Assembly: GCF_020686945.1 (NCBI RefSeq) | Contig: NZ_JAJEPR010000008.1 | Span: forward strand, 77,751-141,750 | Reading direction: 5' to 3' | From: Limivivens faecihominis | GTDB lineage: Bacteria; Bacillota; Clostridia; Lachnospirales; Lachnospiraceae | DNA: 64,000 bases | Shown: positions 7,977 through 16,605 of the stretch, piece after piece | How positions within the stretch are numbered: the stretch's first letter is position 1 | Layout: each line of letters begins with the position of its first letter | The notes under the pieces: model-generated | The model's database searches: none | What the model was told of the DNA's origin: nothing | What the model saw: only the letters and a program-made list of their open reading frames with translations | Translations under genes and position numbers: made by a program

Positions 7977-8720
7977 ATGGAGAGAGATTATGGAGTCTGG
8001 AAGTTTTCCGGGAAAGAGAAGGCGAAACTGATTTTGAGTTATTTGGGGCTCTGCGGGCTGGTGAGCTGGCTTTTTTATCATTCCTTCTGGGCGGTGCTTC
8101 CTTTTCTTGCCGGACTTCCGGTGTTCTTGAAGAAAAGCCGGGAAAAGCGTATTAAAGAGCGGAGAGAGGAGCTTCTGACGGAGTTCCTCACAGGGATCCG
8201 GGCGATAGCCAGCGCTCTGGACGCAGGTTATTCCATGGAAAATGCGCTGGGGGAAGCCCTGAAAGAGACGGAAAAGGTCTATGGGATGGATGGCGTTTTT
8301 ACGGAGGAGCTGCGGGAGATGGAGCGGAAACGGAACTTAAACCAGAGTATGGAGACGCTCTGGGCAGATCTTGGCAAACGAAGCGGTCTGGAGGATATCG
8401 AAAATTTCGGGGAGATCTTTCAGGTGGCCCGTCGTTCCGGAGGAAATCTAAAGGAGATTATCCAGAGTACGGCGGACAATATCACCCGGAAGACAGAGAC
8501 ACGAAGGGAGATCGAGATCAGCCTGGCGGCGAAAAAAATGGAGCAGAAGGTTATGAGTGCGGTTCCGTTTTTCATTCTGGCTTATGTGGACCTGGGATCG
8601 CCGGAATTTCTGGAAGGTCTTTATCATAACAAGCTGGGGATTTTCATTATGACGGCTTGTCTGGGTCTTTACCTGGCAGCTTTTTTCTGGGGAAGGAGGA
8701 TTGTGGAAATTGAAGTATGA
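7977..8720 (+). CDS. tadB: TadB-like type II secretion F-domain membrane protein
   Basis: 247 residues, ATG after GAGGGTGAGG and 11 bp after the tadA stop. Two N-terminal membrane segments (about 18-45), a cytoplasmic helical T2SSF domain (about 70-190, with EFLTGIRAIASALDAGYSMENAL) and C-terminal membrane segments. It forms the inner-membrane platform with TadC. The order tadA-tadB-tadC is the family norm. Confidence 0.9.
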   Translation: MERDYGVWKFSGKEKAKLILSYLGLCGLVSWLFYHSFWAVLPFLAGLPVFLKKSREKRIKERREELLTEFLTGIRAIASALDAGYSMENALGEALKETEKVYGMDGVFTEELREMERKRNLNQSMETLWADLGKRSGLEDIENFGEIFQVARRSGGNLKEIIQSTADNITRKTETRREIEISLAAKKMEQKVMSAVPFFILAYVDLGSPEFLEGLYHNKLGIFIMTACLGLYLAAFFWGRRIVEIEV

Positions 8721-10071
8721 ACGGTGGAAAGAGCCCTTTGACCGGGCTGGGGAGTGGCTTGTCAGGCGTTTTCCGGGGCTTCTTGTGGGGAAGCAGGGAC
8801 AGCAGAACGCGGCGAGCTTAAAGATGCTTAGAACAACGAAAAATACGATAACGCTGCAAGCTTATTATGAGAGAAAGTTTTCAAGGATGCTGATGTTTCT
8901 TTTCGGCGGCCTGATTTTTCTCGGGTTTCTGGCTCTGGGTTTTCAGGGGGAAGTGCATTGGCTGGAGCGGCCGTCGATTGAAAGGCCGGGGTATGGGGAA
9001 GGAAATCTGGAGGCAGAGCTGACCGTGGGATTTTCTGATGAAGAGACCGTGGATCTTTCCCTCAGTGTGGGGGAACGGAAATATTCTTCGGAGGAGGTTC
9101 AGAAGATTTTCCAGGGGGTTCTTGAGCATCTGGAAGAGCAGATTCTCGGGGAAAATGAGTCGCTGGAAGCGGTGCGGAAGAATCTGGTTTTTCCTGGTTC
9201 TTTCTGTGACGGGATCGTCACGGCAGTCTGGTCCGTGGACCCGCCGGATTATATAGACGATACCGGCCGTTTCCTAAGCGAACCACCAAAAGAAGGGATT
9301 CTGGCTACGGTAAAGGTGACGCTGACCTGTGAAAAAGAAGAGCTGATCCGGGAATTTCCGGTGAAGCTTCTGCCGCCGGAGCGGACTGAACTGGAAGAAA
9401 AAGCAGTGGAGCTGAAGGCGGAAGCGGAGGAAAACGGAGAGAAAACCCGGGAAGCGGAAGAGATGGTTCTTCCGGATAGCTGGAAAGGAACCCCCATCCG
9501 CTGGGGAACGAGGGAGGATTCACCACTTGGAGTGGGCTTTCTTCTGCTGGCGGTGGGACTCTGGTACCTCTACGGAAAGGACGACCGGGAACTGAAAAAA
9601 GAGGAGAAACATCGGAAACAGCAGATGATTCTCGATTATCCGGTGATTCTTTACAAGATGAGTATGCTTCTGGAGGCAGGAATGACCATCCGGGGAGCTT
9701 TCGGCAAGGTTGCCTTTCATTATAGGGACCAGAACGGGAAAGAAGTCCATTACGCCTACGAGGAGATGCTTCTCGCCTGCTACGAGATGGAGCAGGGAGT
9801 GGGCGAGGCTGCGGCTTACGAGGAATTTGGGCAGAAATGCGGAAATCTTCATTATCTGAAATTCGGTTCGCTGCTCTCCCAAAACCTGAAAAAAGGCTCC
9901 CGCGGCTTGGTGGAGCTTCTGGAACAGGAGGCGGAAAATGGAATGGAAGAGAGGAAGAGCCTGGCGAGGAAGCTGGGAGAAGAGGCCGGTACGAAGCTTT
10001 TGCTTCCGATGCTGCTCATGCTTATTCTGGTGATTGTGATACTGATGGTTCCGGCGATTTTGTCTTTTTAA
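8710..10071 (+). CDS. tadC: TadC-like platform protein with an inserted extracytoplasmic domain
   Basis: 453 residues from the TTG at 8710, which is 10 bases after GGAGG; the earlier in-frame TTG at 8701 touches the SD. It overlaps tadB by 11 bp. A membrane segment at about 58-79 is followed by some 195 hydrophilic residues predicted outside (80-275), a second membrane segment (LGVGFLLLAVGLWYLYG), a T2SSF domain (about 310-430) and a last membrane helix. Ordinary TadC proteins are about 300 residues and lack the outside domain, so this is an enlarged form. The Glu-rich stretch before the second helix may be a coiled-coil or flexible stalk. Confidence 0.85.
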   Translation: MKYERWKEPFDRAGEWLVRRFPGLLVGKQGQQNAASLKMLRTTKNTITLQAYYERKFSRMLMFLFGGLIFLGFLALGFQGEVHWLERPSIERPGYGEGNLEAELTVGFSDEETVDLSLSVGERKYSSEEVQKIFQGVLEHLEEQILGENESLEAVRKNLVFPGSFCDGIVTAVWSVDPPDYIDDTGRFLSEPPKEGILATVKVTLTCEKEELIREFPVKLLPPERTELEEKAVELKAEAEENGEKTREAEEMVLPDSWKGTPIRWGTREDSPLGVGFLLLAVGLWYLYGKDDRELKKEEKHRKQQMILDYPVILYKMSMLLEAGMTIRGAFGKVAFHYRDQNGKEVHYAYEEMLLACYEMEQGVGEAAAYEEFGQKCGNLHYLKFGSLLSQNLKKGSRGLVELLEQEAENGMEERKSLARKLGEEAGTKLLLPMLLMLILVIVILMVPAILSF

Positions 10072-10105
10072 AGGCTGGCCGGATAAGAAAAAGGAGGTTT
10101 GTCAT

Positions 10106-10273
10106 ATGGATCATGTAAAAATGTTTTTGCAGGAAGAAGACGGAGTCGGTGTGGTGGAGATCATTCTGATTCTTGTGGTACTGATCGGTCTCGTAGTGAT
10201 TTTCAAAAATCAGCTGACCAAACTGGTAAACAATATTTTCAAGAAGATCACAAATCAGAGCAACGGCATCTGA
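10106..10273 (+). CDS. flp: Flp-type type IVb prepilin
   Basis: 55 residues. The mature start is expected after G13, placing the conserved Glu at +5 (DG|VGVVE), followed by a hydrophobic run of about 18 residues (IILILVVLIGLVVIF) and a short polar tail. That is the layout of Flp/TadF-type pilins, the main subunit of Tad pili. ATG at 10106 follows AAGGAGG. The small size and position between tadC and the pseudopilin genes fit. Confidence 0.9.
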   Translation: MDHVKMFLQEEDGVGVVEIILILVVLIGLVVIFKNQLTKLVNNIFKKITNQSNGI

Positions 10274-10290
10274 TGGGAAAGGAGGAAGCC

Positions 10291-11847
10291 ATGGCGGAAA
10301 AAAGAGCGTACAGAGGGTCGATGACCGTATTTTTCAGTGTTCTTACCGTGCTTTTTCTGGCTCTGATTTCGGCCATGGCAGAGTCCGTACGGGTGCAGGG
10401 AGCCAGAGCAAAGGCTGCTTCCGTGCTGGATCTGGGGATTTTCTCTGTATTTGGAGAATATGAGAGAGATCTTCTGGAGGAGTACGAGGTCTTCGGAGTG
10501 GACGCATCTTATGGGGGCGAAGATTTTCAGAAGGAAAAGCTTTCGGAGAGGCTGGATTTTTTCATGAAGTATAACATCGAGCCCACCCGTGGAACCATGC
10601 TGACCGGAAATACGCTGTTTCCGGTACGGACGGAGGGGAGCAGCATCTTACGGACACTGCTTCTCACTGACGAGGACGGCTGGGTCTTCCGGGACCAGAT
10701 TGTGCAGAATTTAAAGAGCGCCGCCGGGACAGAGCTGGCAGCAGAGTTTCTGGAAGCCCGGAAAAAGTCCCAGGAGATGGAGAAAAACCAGAAGGATTAC
10801 GAAAAGCAGGAGCAGGAAGCAGAGAAAGCGCTTATTGAAGCCGAAGCGGCGCAGAGAGAGGAAGAAAAAGCTGCCGGGGGAAACTCCGGAGCAGATGATG
10901 GGAGTGTTGTGCCAATGGATCCGGATGGAAGCGCTCTTCCCGCTGTGCAGGAAAAGCCGGATAATCCGTTGGATCTGATCAAAAAGGTAAAGAAGATGGG
11001 GATTCTGGGGCTGGTTCTCGAAGATCCATCTTCTGTTTCCATGAAGGAACTGGTGAAAAAGGAGCTTGCCGGGGAGCGAAAGCGGGAAAAAGGCGATCTC
11101 AGCTGGGAACGGGAAAGCAGTGGTCTCATCGGCGACGGGATTTTTCAGGAGTATCTTTTCAGTCATTTTTCCAGCGCTATGGATACGGAGGAGAAAGAGA
11201 CGGCTCTTTCCTATGAATTGGAGTATCTTCTCTGCGGGAAGGAAAGTGATGAGAAGAATCTGAAAGCGACTGTGAATAAACTGCTTCTTTTGCGGGAAGG
11301 TGTCAACTTTGTCTATATATTGGCGGACGGGGAGATGCGCCACAGTGCAGAACTTTTGGCAGCAGCTATTGCGGGAGGGGCTCCCGGTGTGACGACCGCT
11401 CTGACGGCAGCCCTTCTGGCAGCCTGGGCTTATGGGGAGAGTCTTCTGGACGTACGGATTCTTCTGGCAGGAGGAAAGGTCCCGGCGGTAAAGACAAAGG
11501 AGAGCTTTCAGCTGACGCTAGAAAACCTGGGGAAACTACCGGAAGTCCTCGCTTCCTGTAAGGAAAAAGCGGGGGAGGGACTGGACTACGAGGCCTATCT
11601 TCAGATGCTTTTTCTCACAGGAAAGAAAAAGAGCTATCCCATGCGGGCGCTGAATCTCATCGAGTGTAATCTGCGGAAAAAAGAGGGAATGGGTCATTTT
11701 CAGATTGATCACTGTATTGCGGGACTGGAGGCGGAAGCGGAGTGGGAACTGAGTCCGGTGTTTGCTGCGCTGCCAGAGGCGTTCTTAAAAACAGGGCTTG
11801 GTGCAGTGAATTATCATACCCGGGGGAAGTTTATTTATGAGATTTAG
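10291..11847 (+). CDS. DUF5702-type Tad-locus membrane protein
   Basis: 518 residues, ATG after AAAGGAGG. A short basic N-terminus and one membrane helix (SMTVFFSVLTVLFLALISAM, about 9-30) are followed by a large exported region. The beginning resembles TadG/TadE-like pseudopilins and matches the DUF5702 family known from Clostridia Tad loci (family recalled, not searched). Residues about 145-215 are Glu/Lys/Gln-rich and probably a coiled coil. Probable minor pilus or surface component; precise role unknown. Confidence 0.75.
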   Translation: MAEKRAYRGSMTVFFSVLTVLFLALISAMAESVRVQGARAKAASVLDLGIFSVFGEYERDLLEEYEVFGVDASYGGEDFQKEKLSERLDFFMKYNIEPTRGTMLTGNTLFPVRTEGSSILRTLLLTDEDGWVFRDQIVQNLKSAAGTELAAEFLEARKKSQEMEKNQKDYEKQEQEAEKALIEAEAAQREEEKAAGGNSGADDGSVVPMDPDGSALPAVQEKPDNPLDLIKKVKKMGILGLVLEDPSSVSMKELVKKELAGERKREKGDLSWERESSGLIGDGIFQEYLFSHFSSAMDTEEKETALSYELEYLLCGKESDEKNLKATVNKLLLLREGVNFVYILADGEMRHSAELLAAAIAGGAPGVTTALTAALLAAWAYGESLLDVRILLAGGKVPAVKTKESFQLTLENLGKLPEVLASCKEKAGEGLDYEAYLQMLFLTGKKKSYPMRALNLIECNLRKKEGMGHFQIDHCIAGLEAEAEWELSPVFAALPEAFLKTGLGAVNYHTRGKFIYEI

Positions 11848-11932
11848 CAGAAATCAGCTGATGTGCTGCGCGGAAGGAAGATTTCTGACACAGTATGTTG
11901 CAGAATTACCATAGACAGGGAGGGAAGGAAGA

Positions 11933-12844
11933 ATGTTCTTACAAGGAAAAGAAAACGTCTCACAGGCTGCAGACGACAGAAAGGAGAAAAAGGCTCTCCC
12001 GGCAGCCTTATCCCCGCAGAATGTTTTTGGCTCCGGCAGAAGAACATTCTTCCTTCCCCCTCTGAGAGCAGGACTTACGGTGGAGGCTGCCTGCATCCTG
12101 CCGTTGTTTCTCTGGGCTGTCCTGGCTGCACTGTATCTCATTGAGGTGTCGGTGGTTCAGGTGCGGCTGGTGGGCGGAATCCACGAGGCAGGCCGAAAGA
12201 TGGCGCTGCTTTCCTACGGAATCTACGGAGGCACTTCTGAGGAGGAGAAGGGAACCGGTGTGGGCGAGGTCGTAGGTGGGGCGCTGACCGCGGTCTATGC
12301 GAAGAATTTAATTCTGAAAAAAGCAGAACTAGGTGAGACCTTGTTGAAAGAAAATGTGAAAGTCAGCCTGGTGACTTCGGATTTTTCGAATAAAGATATC
12401 ATAGATTTAAGAGTGATGAGCAGGATTCAGCTTCCGATTCCTGTATACAGGCTTCGAGGGCTGAAATTTCTGGAGAGAGGTCGGGTACGGGCCTGGACGG
12501 GAAGATCGCCCTCAAATGGAAGTGGAGACGGGGATGAGAATGAAGGAGAGATGGTCTATGTGGCCTTAAACGGCAGCGTCTATCACCGGGATCCGGACTG
12601 CAGCTATATCAAGGTGAAGGTCCTCTCTGCCTCTGTGGCGGAGATGGACCGCAAGAGAAGCTCGGACGGTTCCAAATATTATGCCTGCAGCTGCTACGGA
12701 GCCCATCCCTCGCCGACAGTCTATTATACGCACTACGGCAATCGCTATCATGGCTCCTTAAGCTGCAGCGCTTTGAAGCGGACGGCCCAGAAGGTTCCGT
12801 TATCCTCAGTCAGTGGGTGGAAAGCCTGCTCAAAATGTGGATAA
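11933..12844 (+). CDS. TadE-like pseudopilin with C-terminal Cys/His modules
   Basis: 303 residues, ATG after GGGAGGGAAGGAAG. The first ~43 residues are polar; the pilin-like helix begins at LTVEAACILPLFLWAVLAAL with a conserved Glu. The C-terminal ~100 residues hold two similar units, each a Tyr-His pair followed by CS and ending in a Cys pair (VYHRDPDCSYI...CSCY; RYHGSLSCSAL...CSKC). Such YHxxxC...CxxC units occur in various Firmicute surface proteins and may bind metal or form disulphides. Two units in a pseudopilin is unusual. Confidence 0.75.
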   Translation: MFLQGKENVSQAADDRKEKKALPAALSPQNVFGSGRRTFFLPPLRAGLTVEAACILPLFLWAVLAALYLIEVSVVQVRLVGGIHEAGRKMALLSYGIYGGTSEEEKGTGVGEVVGGALTAVYAKNLILKKAELGETLLKENVKVSLVTSDFSNKDIIDLRVMSRIQLPIPVYRLRGLKFLERGRVRAWTGRSPSNGSGDGDENEGEMVYVALNGSVYHRDPDCSYIKVKVLSASVAEMDRKRSSDGSKYYACSCYGAHPSPTVYYTHYGNRYHGSLSCSALKRTAQKVPLSSVSGWKACSKCG

Positions 12845-12875
12845 CTTTCCGGAAAAAGAGAGAGGAAGGTGGAAA

Positions 12876-13304
12876 ATGAGACTTTCATATCTGGTTTGGT
12901 TTCTGTTTCTGGCGGTGGTCAGCTGGCAGGACTTTCAAAAGCAGGAGATTTCCTCCTGGCTTCTCATCCTGATGGGAGCTTTGGGAACTGTGATTCAGCT
13001 CTTTGAAGGAAGCGTTTCTCTGGGCGGCTGGTTTGGAGGAATTTTTCTTGGGCTGGCGTTGCTTTTTCTGGCCTTTGTCACCCGGGAGGAGATCGGGTAC
13101 GGAGACGGCTGGCTGGTGGTGGTCATGGGAATGTCTCTGGGTTTACGGTTTTCCTTCCTGGCCTTTCTATTGGCCCTCGGAATCTCAGCGCTGGTGAGCG
13201 GAAGTCTTCTGATTTCCCGGAAGGTAAAGAGAAATTACCGCCTGCCCTTTGCGCCATTTCTGCTGGCCGGTTCAGCTTTGAGTTTCTTTCTGTACGGAGG
13301 ATAA
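12876..13304 (+). CDS. Prepilin peptidase, A24 family, second copy
   Basis: 142 residues, ATG after GGAAGGTGG. A polytopic protein with the paired aspartate motifs SWQDFQKQEIS and GYGDGWL, as in TadV/CpaA peptidases. It is more divergent and shorter than the first copy at 5.2 kb. It lies between two TadE-like genes, so it may be specialised for processing these pseudopilins rather than Flp. Confidence 0.8.
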   Translation: MRLSYLVWFLFLAVVSWQDFQKQEISSWLLILMGALGTVIQLFEGSVSLGGWFGGIFLGLALLFLAFVTREEIGYGDGWLVVVMGMSLGLRFSFLAFLLALGISALVSGSLLISRKVKRNYRLPFAPFLLAGSALSFFLYGG

Positions 13305-13306
13305 GG

Positions 13307-13669
13307 ATGAAAAAAGGCAGTTATACCGTGGAGGCGGCCCTTCTCATGGGCGTTTTGATTCCGCTTCTTGTGGGCGTGATCTATCTTGGATTTTTTATGA
13401 TGATTCGGGGAAATGTGCAGGGGGAAGCAATAGAAAAAGCCCTTACGGCTCTCCTTATCGGTGAGGAGACAGAAGGAGTTTCCCTTGGGGAAAAAGAAGT
13501 TTCCGTGGAAGCGGAGGCGGCGGTGCCGGCCTTTCCCTTTGGAAAGCGTGTTTTTTCTCTGGCGGATTCGGTTCATGGGCGTTTTGTGCTGGAACGGCAG
13601 AAACCGTCGGAAACCATTTTCCGTATGCACAGTCTGAAAAAAGCGATAAGGCAGGTGAAGAAGGAATGA
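13307..13669 (+). CDS. Short TadE-like pseudopilin
   Basis: 120 residues, ATG two bases after the peptidase stop with CGGAGGA upstream. The start KKG|SYTVEAALLMGVLIP has a Glu at +5 after the predicted cleavage glycine, followed by a long hydrophobic helix. The remainder is a small exported domain without recognisable features. It overlaps the next gene by 4 bp (ATGA), implying translational coupling. Confidence 0.8.
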   Translation: MKKGSYTVEAALLMGVLIPLLVGVIYLGFFMMIRGNVQGEAIEKALTALLIGEETEGVSLGEKEVSVEAEAAVPAFPFGKRVFSLADSVHGRFVLERQKPSETIFRMHSLKKAIRQVKKE

Positions 13670-15192
13670 AACCTTCCTACAGAAAAGAAAAAGACAACGA
13701 TTATATGATCCTGGAAGCGCCGGGGAAACCGGAGGGAGGAGAGTATCAGATCCGTATGCTCTTGGTGAATCCCATCTATGGGCTCCTTCCGTGTAAGATG
13801 CGGATGGTGGATGGAAGCCGGGCGTTTTATTACGATATCACGGAAAAACAGCCCATGACCAGCGTGTTTGAGCGCCGCCTGATGGGAAAGGAAGATATCG
13901 AAAAGCTTCTCGGCGGCCTGGAAAAGGCCATGGATGAGGCGGGGCGTTATCTTCTGGTTATGGAACAGTTTATCTTAAAGCCGGAATATATTTTTCAGGA
14001 TACGGAGACAGGAGAATTCTTTTTCTGCTATCTGCCTTTTTATGATGGAAGTCTGGAAACGGATTTCCGGGAGCTGGCGGAATACATCTTAAAAAGACTG
14101 GATCACAGCCAGGAGGAGGCGGTGCTCTGGGGGTATGATATCTACAGCCGGTCGGCGGAGGAACATTTCAGCATTGGGAAAATTCTGGAGAGCGTTCACG
14201 AGCGGGCGGCGAAAGAAGCAGTCAGGAAGTCACGGGAAAAATCCCCGGAAAAGATGCGCCAGACAGCTCCGCGGGAGGAAAGACAAAAGCCTGTGGAAGA
14301 GCTGGAATATATCGAAGTGGAAGAGGGAGCTTCGGAAGAAACAGCGCGTCCGGCTGCCGGGCGTGCGGAGAGCAGGCCTGTGGAAAAAACAATTCTCCGT
14401 GAGGGAAAAGCAGAGAATACAGAAAAAACTGTCGAGAGAGAGAAGCCAGAGAAACGGAACACCGAAGCAAGAAGAGAGGCCTGGGCGGCAGAGAAAAAGA
14501 AGAAGCGTCTTTTTGGAAAAAAGCAGGATAAAAATATCGAAAACAGACCGAAAAAAAGCAAGGGCAGAAAAAGTGTAGAATTTCGCGCAGAGTTTCGGGG
14601 GCGGCGCAAGCAGTTCCTTCAGGTTTTCATCGGAATGACGGCCTCTGTTGCGGCGGCAGTCTGGGCTGTGGTTTGTCAGGGGTTGAATTTCATCCAGGCA
14701 GGTGGTATTCTGTTTCTGTGTATGGGACTTCTGGTGTATTTTACGACTGTTTTCCAGAAAAAGCCGGCAAAGAAAGCCACCTCCCCGGAGGAGGAAGTGT
14801 TTTTGTGGGAACAGGAGCTAAAAGAAGATGGAGACAAGACGGTCTTCCTTGGCAGTCCGGTGCCGGAAAAATATCCGGTTCTTGTGAGTATGGATCCCGG
14901 AAAGCAGGAAAATATCGTTCTCGACCGGGAACGGATGACCGTGGGAAAACAGAAAGAGCAGGTAGACATTTTTCTTCAGGATCCTTCGGTGAGCAGAATC
15001 CATGCTTCTCTGGAAAAAAGCGGAGAAGACTGGTATCTCAGGGACAGAGGTTCCACAAACGGGACTTTTCTGGACGGCCTGCGGCTGGAAGAAGGAGAAA
15101 AGAAAAAGCTCCTGGACGGAGCGGAGATCAGTTTTTCCGGGCGGCGTTTCTATTTTCATTCAGACAGCACAGGAAGTACCGTTCAAAACTGA
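13666..15192 (+). CDS. DUF6382/FHA-domain protein of the Tad locus
   Basis: 508 residues. Residues 1-170 are a conserved cytoplasmic domain (DUF6382 type, recalled). About 180-300 are Glu/Lys/Arg-rich low complexity. Two hydrophobic stretches (about 320-365) look like membrane helices. The C-terminal ~90 residues are an FHA domain (VGKQKEQVDIFLQDPSVSR, then the Ser/Asn loop RGSTNGTFLDG). FHA domains bind phosphothreonine, so a Ser/Thr kinase may regulate pilus assembly. Found next to Tad genes in related Clostridia. Confidence 0.8.
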   Translation: MKPSYRKEKDNDYMILEAPGKPEGGEYQIRMLLVNPIYGLLPCKMRMVDGSRAFYYDITEKQPMTSVFERRLMGKEDIEKLLGGLEKAMDEAGRYLLVMEQFILKPEYIFQDTETGEFFFCYLPFYDGSLETDFRELAEYILKRLDHSQEEAVLWGYDIYSRSAEEHFSIGKILESVHERAAKEAVRKSREKSPEKMRQTAPREERQKPVEELEYIEVEEGASEETARPAAGRAESRPVEKTILREGKAENTEKTVEREKPEKRNTEARREAWAAEKKKKRLFGKKQDKNIENRPKKSKGRKSVEFRAEFRGRRKQFLQVFIGMTASVAAAVWAVVCQGLNFIQAGGILFLCMGLLVYFTTVFQKKPAKKATSPEEEVFLWEQELKEDGDKTVFLGSPVPEKYPVLVSMDPGKQENIVLDRERMTVGKQKEQVDIFLQDPSVSRIHASLEKSGEDWYLRDRGSTNGTFLDGLRLEEGEKKKLLDGAEISFSGRRFYFHSDSTGSTVQN

Positions 15193-15211
15193 AATGTTTG
15201 GAGATGAAAGA

Positions 15212-15841
15212 ATGGATGAACTGCGGGATTTTCTAAGATCGAGGGGAAAGATCACATTGACGCTGGTGGTGGTCAACATTCTGATCTTTTTTGTGATGGA
15301 TTTCCGAGGCAATACGGAAAATGGAGCTTACATGCTGGCGCACGGAGCGGCTTATGGGCCGCTGATCCTGGAAAATGGGGAGTATTACCGGCTGTTTACG
15401 TCCATGTTTCTGCACTTTGGCATCGAGCATCTCTTTGGAAATATGCTGACGCTGATTTTCTTAGGGGATCTGCTGGAAAAAATGATCGGAAAATTCCGTT
15501 TTATCCTGATCTATTTTCTCGGAGGACTGGCAGGAAACCTCCTTTCCCTCGCAAAGGAAATGATTACCGGAAACTATGCGATATCGGCAGGAGCTTCCGG
15601 AGCGATCTTCGCTGTGGTGGGCGCATTGGTGTTCCTGGTGGTGCGCCATCGGGGAAAACTCCCGGGGACCAGCGGCCAGCGCCTGGCAGTTATGGCGCTT
15701 CTGACGCTGGCAGATGGTTTCGTGTCAACCGGTGTGGACTATATGGCGCACTTGGGCGGTATGGCAGCAGGCTTTGTGCTGGCGGCGATACTGGTCGGAA
15801 GACGGAAACTGAAGGTCGTTCCCTCTTTCCCGGAAGAATAA
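15212..15841 (+). CDS. Rhomboid family intramembrane serine protease
   Basis: 209 residues from the ATG at 15212, 8 bases after GGAG; an in-frame ATG at 15194 is possible. Six or so membrane segments. The catalytic serine is in SAGASGAIFA (GxSG) and the histidine in AHLGGMAAG. The motif NMLTLIFLGDLLE and the HFGIEHLFGN region are also typical. It closes the Tad operon; a role in trimming membrane pilus components is possible but unproven. Its last 103 bp are antisense to the end of the histidine kinase gene. Confidence 0.9.
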   Translation: MDELRDFLRSRGKITLTLVVVNILIFFVMDFRGNTENGAYMLAHGAAYGPLILENGEYYRLFTSMFLHFGIEHLFGNMLTLIFLGDLLEKMIGKFRFILIYFLGGLAGNLLSLAKEMITGNYAISAGASGAIFAVVGALVFLVVRHRGKLPGTSGQRLAVMALLTLADGFVSTGVDYMAHLGGMAAGFVLAAILVGRRKLKVVPSFPEE

Positions 15842-16458
15842 GTGATGTCACCGCCGTGAGCTCTGGCGACCCGCTGAACCAGCGGGAGACCAAGGCCGGT
15901 ACCGTTCTTCTTGTGGGTGACAAAGGGCGTAAAGATCTCATCCTGAATCTCCGGGGAAATACCGATGCCGTTATCCGTCACCTGGATCACAAGCCCGTCT
16001 TTATCGCAAAGGCAGGAAAAGAGAACCTCCGTTGCCCCGGATTCAAAAGCGTTCCGGAGAAGATTCGTGATGGCCTGGCGAAGCTTTACCGGATCGCCGT
16101 TTATTGTGGGGAGTTCTTCGGGAAAACGGGTTGAAAAACGGATATTCGGGTCGGGTGAGAGCAGTCTGGCATTGGAAGCGATCTCTCTTAGAAAGGAAGA
16201 AAGCTCCAGTGCCTCCGGGTGGATCTTTTCGCCGTTATTGTAGCCGGAGAGCTCGTCGAGGAGTCTCCGGAGAAAAAGCATATCTTTTTTCATATCGTCC
16301 CAGAGGTCAAAACTTAAGACTTCCGGATGTTCTGCTTCGATCAGCTGCATGGAACTGTTGATCAGTGTGACCGGATTTCGGATCTCATGAGAGATCCGGG
16401 AAAGGGCCAGGTGATGTTCCTCTTTCAATTTCTGAATTTTTCTTTCTTTTTCTTTCAT
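15739..16458 (-). CDS. Orphan histidine kinase without sensor domain
   Basis: 239 residues, ATG after GGAGG. The short N-terminal helix leads straight into the H-box (RISHEIRNPVTLI), then N-box (NLLRNAFESGA), G1 (VTDNGIGI) and G2 (GTGLGLPL). No membrane segment and no PAS domain, and no response regulator nearby. Soluble orphan kinases of this shape feed the Spo0A phosphorelay in Clostridia, but that is only a possibility here. Its C-terminal tail (after FSFRLP) is encoded in the overlap with the rhomboid gene. Confidence 0.88.
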   Translation of the reverse strand: MKEKERKIQKLKEEHHLALSRISHEIRNPVTLINSSMQLIEAEHPEVLSFDLWDDMKKDMLFLRRLLDELSGYNNGEKIHPEALELSSFLREIASNARLLSPDPNIRFSTRFPEELPTINGDPVKLRQAITNLLRNAFESGATEVLFSCLCDKDGLVIQVTDNGIGISPEIQDEIFTPFVTHKKNGTGLGLPLVQRVARAHGGDITYSSGKEGTTFSFRLPTSIAASTKPAAIPPKCAI

Positions 16459-16520
16459 AAAATCACAACCTCCATGAAAAAAGTCTAGCATTCAAAACGG
16501 AAAATAGCAAACATATTTCA

Positions 16521-16549
16521 TTGACATAATTTTACAAAAGACTTACCAT
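16521..16549 (+). promoter_or_regulatory. Promoter of the HIT-family gene
   Basis: TTGACA (16521-16526), 17-bp spacer, TACCAT (16544-16549). The inverted repeat CTTACC-N7-GGTAAG (16542-16560) overlaps the -10 box and the start site. Confidence 0.5.
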
Positions 16550-16605
16550 AAAAAGGTAAGGGAAAATTTTCATAACAGCTGAAAAAGCGGAAAAGAGGTA
16601 GAACA

